Assembly: GCA_903917305.1 (NCBI GenBank)
Contig: CAIXAA010000076.1
Location: 1 to 18,405 of the forward strand
Length of the DNA: 18,405 nt
Source of the DNA: an uncultured Myxococcales bacterium
GTDB lineage: Bacteria; Myxococcota_A; UBA9042
Reading direction: 5' to 3'
Each line of letters begins with the position of its first letter. The first letter of the stretch is position 1. Positions 6,345 through 12,926 of the stretch are shown here, piece after piece. A program made the position numbers and the translations under genes. Below the pieces are notes generated by a model, which made no database searches, was not told where the DNA came from, and saw only the letters and a program-made list of their open reading frames with translations.

Positions 6345-7853
6345 ATGGGAACCGACGCTGCCACGCTGATCCGCCACGGCTGGGGCGCGCTGGCGCCGCT
6401 GCTGACGTTTGCGCTGATGGTCCTCGCGGCGCTGATCGTGCGGCGCACCGACCGGCGGCGCCTCGCGTTTCCCACCGCGCTGCTGCTCGCGCACCTGCTG
6501 CTGACGGCGGCCAAGGACACGCTGGCGCTGTCCGGCCGCGGCGAGCACCTGCTGGGCTTGCTGGCCCACGTCGCGCTGCTGGCGGCCGTGGCGCAGACCA
6601 CGTTCCTGCTCATCGCCGACGGCCTGCTGGACAAGCGCCTGCAGAGGCCGCTGCCACGCATCTTCCGCGACATCCTCCAGGTGCTGCTGTATTTCGGCAT
6701 CCTGCTCGCGGCGTTGCACGCGGGCGGCGTGGAGCCGGGCTCCTTGCTGACCACCTCCGCCTTGCTGACCGCCGTGATCGGCTTGTCGCTGCAGGACACG
6801 CTGGGCAATGTGTTCGCCGGGCTGGCGCTGCAGGCGCAAAAGCCGTTTGATATCGGTGACTGGGTGCAGCTCGCCGACAGCACCGAGCCGCTGGGCCAGG
6901 TGGTGGAGGTCAACTGGCGCGCCACGCGCATCGCGACGCGCGACCGCATCGAGGTCATCGTGCCCAACTCCGTGCTGGCGCGCGGGGCGATCCGCAACCT
7001 GTCCAAGCCGACGGAGCTGGTGCGGCGCTCGGTCCTGGTCGACGTGCCCTACGACATGGCGCCGGCGCAGGTGCACAAGCTGCTGCTGAGCGCGATTGCG
7101 GACACGCCGGGCGTGCTGAGCGAGCCGCCAACCTCCTGCGTCACCGACGATTTCGCGCCCGATGGCGTGCGCTACCGGCTGCGTTTCTACGTGTCGGACA
7201 TCGAGCAGCACAAGAGCATCGAAGGCGCCGTGCGCGACCGCGTGTGGTATGCCTTGAAGCGCGCCGGCATTGCGTTTCCCTCGCCGCAGCGCGAGGTTCG
7301 CGTGACGACGGCGCCGCCGCCGGACCAGGCGGACCTGCACGCGGAGCACGCCGAGCAGCGCGCCAAGATCCTGCGCCGCGTGGACCTGTTCGCGCCGCTG
7401 GCGGACGCCGACTTGCGGCACCTGGCCGAGCGGCTGCACAGCCGCAGCTACGCGCCGACCGAAGCGATCCTGCGCGAAGGCGACGCGGGCGACGAGCTGT
7501 TCCTGGTGGAACAGGGCGAAGTCGCGATCCTGCTCAAGAACGGCAGCGAGGAGATCGAGGTGGCGCGCCTGCACGCCGGCCAGTTCTTCGGCGAGATGTC
7601 GCTGCTGACCGGGGAGCGGCGCACGGCGACGGTGCGCGCGATCACCGAGTGCCGGCTGCTCGTGGTCGGCAAGTCCGCGTTCCAGGACACGCTGCGCGAC
7701 ACGCCCGGGCTGGCGGAGCGCATCAGCGCCATCCTCGCGACGCGCCAGCAGGAGCTGGGCTCGGCGCGGCAGGCCAATGCGCAGGATGCGGAGGCGGAGG
7801 TGTCGGCCAGCGCGGTGATTTTGTCGCGGATCCGGTCGTTTTTTGATTTGTAG
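6345..7853 (+). CDS. MscS-family channel with C-terminal cyclic nucleotide-binding domain
   Basis: The inner-membrane channel protein has 502 residues. ATG 6345 is chosen for AGGAGG 10 nt upstream. Hydrophobic segments near 14-32, 41-60, 67-92 and 108-125 precede the pore-lining helix (about 132-148) and the MscS signature GLSLQDTLGNVFAGL (146-160), followed by the beta domain (KPFDIGDWV, 166-174) and the mixed cytoplasmic domain to about 320. Residues 345-460 form a CRP-type cyclic nucleotide-binding domain with a phosphate-binding cassette FGEMSLLTGERRTATV (415-430) that keeps the Glu and Arg needed for cAMP/cGMP binding. The architecture matches the bacterial cyclic-nucleotide-gated (bCNG) subgroup of the MscS superfamily, where gating by ligand rather than tension has been reported. 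It is divergent from the DsbA-like gene; its 3' end is 8 bp from the convergent RRM gene. Confidence 0.94.
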   Translation: MGTDAATLIRHGWGALAPLLTFALMVLAALIVRRTDRRRLAFPTALLLAHLLLTAAKDTLALSGRGEHLLGLLAHVALLAAVAQTTFLLIADGLLDKRLQRPLPRIFRDILQVLLYFGILLAALHAGGVEPGSLLTTSALLTAVIGLSLQDTLGNVFAGLALQAQKPFDIGDWVQLADSTEPLGQVVEVNWRATRIATRDRIEVIVPNSVLARGAIRNLSKPTELVRRSVLVDVPYDMAPAQVHKLLLSAIADTPGVLSEPPTSCVTDDFAPDGVRYRLRFYVSDIEQHKSIEGAVRDRVWYALKRAGIAFPSPQREVRVTTAPPPDQADLHAEHAEQRAKILRRVDLFAPLADADLRHLAERLHSRSYAPTEAILREGDAGDELFLVEQGEVAILLKNGSEEIEVARLHAGQFFGEMSLLTGERRTATVRAITECRLLVVGKSAFQDTLRDTPGLAERISAILATRQQELGSARQANAQDAEAEVSASAVILSRIRSFFDL

Positions 7854-7861
7854 CCGCCGGA

Positions 7862-8242
7862 TCAGTCCGGCCGCCCACCCCGCCCATACCCGCGAAACCC
7901 GCCGAACTCCCCGGCCATCGGGTCGCCGCCGCGCTGCCCGAGGTACTCCGCCGTCAAGCCGCCATCCGACGGACGCAGGCCATGCCGCACGCCGCCGCGA
8001 TCGAGCGCCTCGCTGACCTTGACCGAGCGCCCTTCGAGCGGCTTGCCGTCCAGCGCGGCGATCGCCTTGTCGCCGTCCTCGTCCTCCGCCATCGTGACAA
8101 AGCCGAAGCCGCGCGAGCGGCCGGTCTCGCGATCCGTGACGACGCGCGCCTCCGAGACTTCGCCAAACACTTCGAACGCTTCACGGAGCGAAGCATCGAC
8201 CGTGCCCCAACTCAATCCCCCGATAAAAAGCTTCTTGGCCAT
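7862..8242 (-). CDS. RRM-type RNA-binding protein, glycine-rich tail
   Basis: The cytoplasmic protein has 126 residues. A single RNA recognition motif spans about 3-80, with RNP2 LFIGGL (5-10) and RNP1 RSRGFGFV (42-49), including the aromatic residues that stack on RNA bases. The tail (about 82-126) is rich in Gly and Arg and ends GYGRGGRPD. This size and layout match bacterial RRM proteins of cyanobacteria and many proteobacteria, some of which are cold-induced. GAGG about 10 nt upstream of ATG 8242 serves as the ribosome-binding site. A GGCCC/GGGCC inverted repeat lies in the leader at 8260-8275. RNA targets cannot be told from the sequence. Its stop is 8 bp from that of the convergent channel gene. 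Confidence 0.93.
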   Translation of the reverse strand: MAKKLFIGGLSWGTVDASLREAFEVFGEVSEARVVTDRETGRSRGFGFVTMAEDEDGDKAIAALDGKPLEGRSVKVSEALDRGGVRHGLRPSDGGLTAEYLGQRGGDPMAGEFGGFRGYGRGGRPD

Positions 8243-8259
8243 GGACTTCTACCCTCATT

Positions 8260-8275
8260 GGCCCTTCTGCGGGCC
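8260..8275 (-). promoter_or_regulatory. Short hairpin in the RRM gene leader
   Basis: GGCCC and GGGCC pair around a 6-nt loop 18-33 nt upstream of the RRM start codon, and two flanking G-U wobble pairs could extend the stem. Leaders of some bacterial RRM genes are structured, but a 5-bp GC stem can arise by chance here. Confidence 0.25.
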
Positions 8276-8318
8276 GGTGATGCTAGCGGTTCCCCTCCGC
8301 CGCAAACGACTGGTGCTG

Positions 8319-8678
8319 TCAGGCTTGCTGGATTCCCTGCGAGATCCGCGGCGCGTGCAGGCGCGCCTCCGACGCCGGCCGGAACGCCTTCAAGCGCGGA
8401 TCGCGCGAGCCATAGTGCTGCTCGGCGATGCGCAGCACCTCGGCGCGGGCGCGCGAGGCCAGCAGCAGCTCGGCGCCGATGCGGTCGCGCAGGTGGTCCA
8501 TCTCCTGGCGCAGGCGCTCCTGCTGCGCCGTCAACGTCAGGATCGTGTCGTGGTGCTCCTGCAAATCCGCAATCGGCTGCCGCGCTTCCGCAGGCAGCTC
8601 CGCGGCGTGGGTGTGGCAGCCCGACAGCGCCAGGGCAATCCGCGCCAGGTGGCTGTCGGTGGTATCGCTGAACGTCAT
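8319..8678 (-). CDS. Small alpha-helical/coiled-coil protein of unknown function
   Basis: The protein has 119 residues and I do not recognise its family. ATG 8678 is chosen because AGGAG lies 8 nt upstream; a GTG at 8723 would add 15 residues but overlaps an upstream hairpin. Residues 8-20 and 30-88 are almost entirely helix-forming, with heptad-like spacing (LTAQQERLRQEMDHLRDRIG), suggesting a coiled coil. The tail (90-119) is basic and Pro/Arg-containing. There is no signal peptide, membrane segment or catalytic motif. One Cys-His-x-His (21-24) is present but isolated. It lies 76 bp upstream of the RRM gene on the same strand, so the two may be co-transcribed. Confidence 0.75.
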   Translation of the reverse strand: MTFSDTTDSHLARIALALSGCHTHAAELPAEARQPIADLQEHHDTILTLTAQQERLRQEMDHLRDRIGAELLLASRARAEVLRIAEQHYGSRDPRLKAFRPASEARLHAPRISQGIQQA

Positions 8679-8973
8679 GGTGCGCTCCTGCCGCGCCCGG
8701 TGTCGGGTCGCGACGAACTCCACCCGAAGGTGGAGCGTGCAATGATGGTCATGTCCCCCCTTCTAGCGATGGCGCCGGGGCGACGCAAGCGCAAGCCGAG
8801 TCCGCCAATGCCGTCCGAGGGTTTCCTGGCAGGGCTGTCCAGGCGGCGGCACGCGCTGCGGCGAAGTCTTGGTGCGGCTTGGCGCTTCGGCTTTCTCGGA
8901 CGGCCGCGCTCGGCCCTTGACTCCGTGCGGCGAAGGTGTGGTATCTCCCTAGCCGATCGCCGCAGGAGCCCGC
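8679..8973. other. 295-bp divergent intergenic region
   Basis: It separates the helical-protein gene (-) from the PAS-GGDEF gene (+). It holds a perfect inverted repeat at 8718-8735. On the plus strand a TTGACT at 8917-8922 could be a -35 for the PAS-GGDEF gene, but the best -10 (TATCTC, 8942-8947) is 19 bp away and weak. A plus-strand reading frame runs through the region, but its composition and overlaps make it an unlikely gene. Confidence 0.6.
8718..8735 (-). promoter_or_regulatory. UUCG-tetraloop hairpin in the leader of the helical-protein gene
   Basis: On the minus strand the sequence is CTCCACC-TTCG-GGTGGAG, a perfect 7-bp stem capped by C(UUCG)G, an exceptionally stable RNA tetraloop. 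It lies 40-57 nt upstream of ATG 8678. No T-tract follows on either strand, so it is not a typical intrinsic terminator. On the plus strand the loop reads CGAA, so the RNA signal favours the minus-strand transcript. Confidence 0.5.
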
Positions 8974-9879
8974 ATGCAACCCTTCGTCTCCACCGCTGAC
9001 CTGCCTTGGGGCCCCTTGCTGGCCGCCTGGCCCACCGCCGCCTTCGTCCTGGACCGCGACGGCACGGTCCTCGCGCACGGCGGCGGCGAAGCGGCGTTGC
9101 ACGGCTGGCTTCCCGCGGATGCGCGCGGCGGCAACTTCTTCGTCGACGTCATCCCCGGCGGTGAAGTGCCGGAGCTGGGCGGCGCCTTCCACGCCGCCAT
9201 GGACGACGAGGAGCAGCCCCTCGATCTGAGCCTGAGCTGGCACCTGGAAACGGCCGAGCGGCGCGTCGACGTGCGGCTGCGACTGCGCAAGGTCGAGGAC
9301 GGCGGCCAGACGCTGTGCATCGCGACCATCGAGGACGACACGCGCCTGCAGACGGCCGAGAGCGCGCTGGCGGCAGCCATGGGCGAAGCGCGCGAGCAGC
9401 AGCACGCAGACCCGGTGACGGGGCTGTGGGGGCGGCGCCAGTTCGACTTCGTGCTGCCGGTGGAGCTGCGCCGCGGCCACCGCTACGGCGTCGGCACGAC
9501 GCTGATGGCCATCGATGCGCGCTGGGATCTGCCGGCGCCTCCCGGCGGCGGCGGCGGGCCGGTGGCGCTGGCGGACGTGGCGCTGCGCGCGCTGGGCGAG
9601 GAGCTGCAGGGCATCTTCCGCCTGTCCGATGTGCTCTTTCGCTTTGAGGAATCGCGCTTCCACATCGTGCTGTGCCACACGGATGCCGAAGGCGCCGATG
9701 GCGCGCTGCGCCGGCTCATCGTGGCGACGTCGCACCTGTCCGTCCCGGGCGTGCCGGTGGGGCAACTGGTGCTGCGCATGGCGATGTCGACGTCCGGCAC
9801 CTTCGAGCAGCCCACGCACTACGTGCACGTCGCCCAGGAGATGCTGGCGCAAGTCAATGCCGAACTGGATGCGGCCTAG
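8974..9879 (+). CDS. PYP-like PAS domain protein with degenerate GGDEF domain
   Basis: The cytoplasmic protein has 301 residues; AGGAG 8 nt upstream supports ATG 8974. Residues 15-120 form a PAS domain resembling photoactive yellow protein: NFFVDVIPGGEVPEL (54-68) parallels the PYP stretch NFFKDVAPCTDSPEF. The chromophore Cys is Gly62 here, the position of PYP Glu46 is Glu39, and that of Tyr42 is His35. It should not bind p-coumaric acid by thioester. After a helical linker, residues 146-300 form a GGDEF fold beginning DPVTGLWGRRQF. The signature GGDEF is EESRF (225-229), so cyclase activity is unlikely. The product-binding I-site RxxD is present (R216LSD219) at the canonical 5-residue spacing, suggesting a c-di-GMP receptor. 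The exported beta-barrel-like gene follows 16 bp downstream. Confidence 0.85.
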   Translation: MQPFVSTADLPWGPLLAAWPTAAFVLDRDGTVLAHGGGEAALHGWLPADARGGNFFVDVIPGGEVPELGGAFHAAMDDEEQPLDLSLSWHLETAERRVDVRLRLRKVEDGGQTLCIATIEDDTRLQTAESALAAAMGEAREQQHADPVTGLWGRRQFDFVLPVELRRGHRYGVGTTLMAIDARWDLPAPPGGGGGPVALADVALRALGEELQGIFRLSDVLFRFEESRFHIVLCHTDAEGADGALRRLIVATSHLSVPGVPVGQLVLRMAMSTSGTFEQPTHYVHVAQEMLAQVNAELDAA

Positions 9880-9895
9880 CCGCGATGGAGCCTTG

Positions 9896-10657
9896 ATGCA
9901 CAGCCTGCGCCGCTGCTTCACCACCACCGCAGCCGTCCTGCTCCTCGCCTTGCCTGCCAGCGCCGCACGCGCCTTCGGCGGCGGCCTGCCCGCCGGCCCC
10001 GCCGTAGCGCCCGTCGCGACTGAAGACGGCAAACCTGTCGCCGACGGCAGCTCGTGGACCTTGGGCGCCGGCTGGGCCTGGACCGCCGCTTCGCTGGGCT
10101 TCGACAAGGGCGGCAACGTCGCGCTCGACCAGCAGTCGGTCTTCGCCTCCGCGGATCGCAACCTCCCCGGCGGTTGGGGCTTGCGGCTCGTCGGCGGCGC
10201 GCTGGTCCGGGGTACGCTCAACGCCGCGGGCGGCACGACGACCGGCGAGTACAAGCTGTCGAGCGGCTGGGCCCTGGGCATCGGCGCGGCGCGCAAGCTG
10301 CTCGAACAACGCGGCAAAAGGCCGTGGGTGCGCGGCACGGCGGCGATCACGTACGGCCACTCGCACGCCGAGGTGCCGCAAGGCGCGGCCGGCACGCTCA
10401 GCAACTGGGACTTCCGCGCCGGCGCCACGGTCGGCTGGCGCATCGTCAGCGGCCTCGACCTCTACGCGGTCGGTCGCGGCTTTCTCGGCCCGGTGACGTG
10501 GAGCAGCCGCACGTTCTCTGACAGCGGCTCGGACCGCTGGCACGTCCAGCTCGGCCTCGGCGGCGTCTATCAGGTGGTGGACGGCGTGGCGCTGCACATC
10601 GAAGGCTGCCCCCTCGGGGAGCGCTCGGTCGTGGTCGGCGCCGCGCTGGCCCTCTAG
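9896..10657 (+). CDS. Exported, probable outer-membrane beta-barrel protein
   Basis: The protein has 253 residues. ATG 9896 is chosen for the upstream GGAG and because the protein then opens with a clear signal peptide (basic SLRR, hydrophobic AAVLLLALP, cleavage near ASA-ARA, residues 23-26). The mature part is made of alternating, glycine- and aromatic-rich strands (WTLGAGWAW, WGLRLVGGAL, WALGIGAA, WHVQLGLGGVY) and ends VVVGAALAL, as expected of a small outer-membrane barrel, though the final residue is Leu rather than the common Phe. I cannot assign a family or a substrate. It is 16 bp downstream of the PAS-GGDEF gene and probably co-transcribed. Its stop lies 5 bp from the convergent gene. 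Confidence 0.8.
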   Translation: MHSLRRCFTTTAAVLLLALPASAARAFGGGLPAGPAVAPVATEDGKPVADGSSWTLGAGWAWTAASLGFDKGGNVALDQQSVFASADRNLPGGWGLRLVGGALVRGTLNAAGGTTTGEYKLSSGWALGIGAARKLLEQRGKRPWVRGTAAITYGHSHAEVPQGAAGTLSNWDFRAGATVGWRIVSGLDLYAVGRGFLGPVTWSSRTFSDSGSDRWHVQLGLGGVYQVVDGVALHIEGCPLGERSVVVGAALAL

Positions 10658-10662
10658 ACCCG

Positions 10663-11298
10663 CTAAACTTCTGGCGAATCCGTCGACTGCGGTGCCGACG
10701 TCGCAGCCGGCGCCGTTGCCTTGCGGCGGCGCGAGCGGGCGATGAGGATGCCCGCGACCAGCGCCACGCCAAGCCCGGCCATCGCCAGCAGGATCCGCGT
10801 CTTGGCGTGCCAGCTCTTGCCGCCCTCGCCCGCCGGCTTCTTGACCTTGTCCGGGTTGAACGACCACACCTGCGCGCCGCTCGCCTTCTGGTGCGCGATG
10901 ACCGCCGCCGCCATGGTGCGCAGCGTGGCCTTGCCGGCATCCGTGCAGGCGGCGCACTGGATGTCGATGTCGAGCTGCGCGTCGCCGCCCTTGACCAGCT
11001 CCCCCGCCGGAGCGGACGTGTCCGAACCGTGCCGCAGCGTGAACGTGCCTTTGCCCGCACCGGAATCCGCTTCGACTTCGATCACCGTCTGGCGGATCAT
11101 CGCCTTGGCCAGCGACGGCGGCTTGTCGGCCTGCCAGTAGGGCGCCATCAGCGACGTCACCGCCGCCTCGTGGCCGGGCGTGATCACCCACGCGGGATGC
11201 CCGGTCTCCGCCACCGCGATGCCCGAGCCCGCCAGCAGCGCGATGGCGCCCAGCGTCCCTGCGAGAAGCAGCTTGCGAATTCCTATGTTGCGCCCCAT
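10663..11298 (-). CDS. Exported protein with C-terminal membrane anchor and a CxxC pair
   Basis: The protein has 211 residues and no family that I recognise. GGAGG just before ATG 11298 fixes the start. A signal peptide (1-30, cleavage near AVA-ET) is followed by an ectodomain with Cys115-x2-Cys118 (QCAACTDAGK), then a transmembrane helix (168-187), a basic stop-transfer patch (RSRRRK) and a Ser/Thr/Pro/Ala tail (194-211). The predicted topology puts the ectodomain outside the cytoplasmic membrane. The lone Cys pair could be a disulfide, metal or redox site; it is not in a thioredoxin context. It is the last gene of the minus-strand run, 17 bp after the SGNH gene, which suggests a link to the acylation genes. 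It may also have its own promoter within the 3' end of that gene. Confidence 0.8.
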   Translation of the reverse strand: MGRNIGIRKLLLAGTLGAIALLAGSGIAVAETGHPAWVITPGHEAAVTSLMAPYWQADKPPSLAKAMIRQTVIEVEADSGAGKGTFTLRHGSDTSAPAGELVKGGDAQLDIDIQCAACTDAGKATLRTMAAAVIAHQKASGAQVWSFNPDKVKKPAGEGGKSWHAKTRILLAMAGLGVALVAGILIARSRRRKATAPAATSAPQSTDSPEV

Positions 11299-11315
11299 CT
11301 TTCCTCCGCGATCCG

Positions 11316-12881
11316 TCATTTGCGTGCGGCTATACTCCGGGACAGGTGGCTGCGCAAGCCCACGAGAATCGCGCGGTAGATGCCCAGGCCCATCTCCTGC
11401 TCGCCGCGCACCGTGAAGTGCGAGTAGTCGGACCAGCCCAGGCCGTTCTTGACCCAGCGCGCCATCGAGCCATCGCCGCCCATCAGCTCGCGCGCGTCGA
11501 AGAAACCGCAGCCGGCCTGGCGGGCGAGCGTGCGCTGCCAACCGTTGATGCGGATGATGTCCGGATCGCTGACGATCTTGCCGCCCTGCTTGGCGCCGTG
11601 GTCGCCGGGGCCGAGGATCAGGCACGCGCCGTTCGGATGGCCAGCGCGCAAGTTGCTGAGGACCTTGCCCATTCTCTCCAAGTAGCGCGCCTCGGAGACC
11701 TTGTCGCTGCGCTCGTTGCCGCCGTAGTTGAGGATCAGCAGGTCCGGCGGCCGGCGCCGCATCTGGTCGCGCAGGTTGTCCGCGTCGGCCTGCAGCCAGC
11801 GGGCGCCGCGCGCGCCGACTTCGCCGAGGCTGTCGTAGACGATGCCGCGCTCGCGCTCCACGGCGCCGCCGAAGATGCGGATGTGGCCGGCTTGGACGCG
11901 CCAGGCCAGCGAGTGCGGGCCGTCGGGCACCTGCCAGACCTGCTCGCCGTCGACGCCGGGCGCGTCGTGCACGTTCAGCGAGGTTGCCGCGACGTGATCC
12001 AGCGTCGCGGACACCGTCGCGCGCCCTTGGCTGCGATAGTACAGGACAAACCGTGAAGCGGCGCGCTTGGCTCCCGTGCCCAGCGTGAAGCTCGCCCCCG
12101 GTCCGCCGTCCGCCGCAACGCCACCGTAGCCGTAGGCACCATCTTTTGCGTTGCCAGACAGGAAGTTGACGGTGCGCCATTCGTCATTGGCGCTGCGCTC
12201 CACGCCCTGGTGCTTGTACCACTGCGTGCGGCCCTCGACGAGCGCAAAGCCGTGACCTGCATCGCCAAAACGCCGCTGCAGCAGCTGGCGCGTCACGTGG
12301 GTCAGGCCGTCGTTGGCGGTGTGCGAGTCGCCGTAATGCGCGATGCGCACCGTCTGCCGCTTGCCATTGGCGAGGTCGACCAGCGCCTGGTAGAACGGCG
12401 CCATCACCCGCTTGTCGTCCTCGATCCAAACCGTCTGATCTCCAAGCGATTCATCGAGCACTTCGAGCGCCGCGTGCCCATCCGCCTTGGCCGCCGCCGC
12501 CGTCACTGGCGCCTTGGCCTTGGGCGCGGTGGCTGCCGGACCACCGGGCGTGACCGCGGCAAGGCCTTCCAGCTTCTCGAGATCCGCGCTGGCCAGATCC
12601 GGCTCCTCCGTCACGCGCGGCGTGTCGGCGGCGGTGGTCACTTCGTCTTTCGGCGGCGCCTTGAGCGTCAGCGCGCGCAGCAGCGGCGCGGTGTCCAGGC
12701 GGCCCCAGTAGCGGTGGTCGCTCAGGCGCGCGTCCGCGTACGGCACGAGGCTCGCCGCGCCCAGAACCGCAGCCACGACGCACAGATGCAGCAGTGCCGC
12801 CTTGGGCACCACCTGCGGGGCGTTGACCCGCTCGCCGGGCGCGGCGGCAAACTCCTCGTTCAAGTTGTGCAGAGGTTCCAT
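11316..12881 (-). CDS. SGNH/GDSL-family hydrolase or O-acyltransferase, membrane-anchored
   Basis: The protein has 521 residues. A transmembrane segment (about 30-47) is followed by an Ala/Pro/Lys-rich linker (75-140) and an SGNH catalytic domain outside the membrane. Block I is AHYGDSHTAND with nucleophile Ser186, block III is NYGGNE (Asn389), and the catalytic Asp-x2-His is DYSH (485-488). Between blocks I and III (about 230-345) lies a beta-rich insertion that looks like a carbohydrate-binding jelly roll. It directly follows an AlgI-like MBOAT gene (45 bp), the usual pairing in which the MBOAT protein moves an acyl group across the membrane and the SGNH protein transfers it to, or removes it from, an extracellular glycan. 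The start is uncertain: ATG 12881 or TTG 12896, neither with a strong Shine-Dalgarno sequence. The glycan is unknown. Confidence 0.88.
   Translation of the reverse strand: MEPLHNLNEEFAAAPGERVNAPQVVPKAALLHLCVVAAVLGAASLVPYADARLSDHRYWGRLDTAPLLRALTLKAPPKDEVTTAADTPRVTEEPDLASADLEKLEGLAAVTPGGPAATAPKAKAPVTAAAAKADGHAALEVLDESLGDQTVWIEDDKRVMAPFYQALVDLANGKRQTVRIAHYGDSHTANDGLTHVTRQLLQRRFGDAGHGFALVEGRTQWYKHQGVERSANDEWRTVNFLSGNAKDGAYGYGGVAADGGPGASFTLGTGAKRAASRFVLYYRSQGRATVSATLDHVAATSLNVHDAPGVDGEQVWQVPDGPHSLAWRVQAGHIRIFGGAVERERGIVYDSLGEVGARGARWLQADADNLRDQMRRRPPDLLILNYGGNERSDKVSEARYLERMGKVLSNLRAGHPNGACLILGPGDHGAKQGGKIVSDPDIIRINGWQRTLARQAGCGFFDARELMGGDGSMARWVKNGLGWSDYSHFTVRGEQEMGLGIYRAILVGLRSHLSRSIAARK
11329..11357 (-). 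promoter_or_regulatory. Possible internal promoter for the anchored-protein gene
   Basis: On the minus strand TTGCGC (11357-11352), 17 bp and TATAGC (11334-11329) lie 30 bp upstream of ATG 11298, inside the 3' end of the SGNH gene. The -35 is identical to those proposed at 4766 and 18316. Confidence 0.4.
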
Positions 12882-12926
12882 GCGCGCGGAGTCCAACAGC
12901 TAGAAAGGAAATACGATTCGCAGGCT

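Noticed and set aside
8742..8999. Possible small plus-strand gene upstream of the PAS-GGDEF gene
   Set aside because: Basic, Arg-rich translation without motif; it overlaps the real start at 8974, and no ribosome-binding site fits better than chance.
8749..10443. 564-codon minus-strand open frame across the PAS-GGDEF and barrel genes
   Set aside because: No recognisable domain; it is a shadow of two plus-strand genes with ribosome-binding sites.
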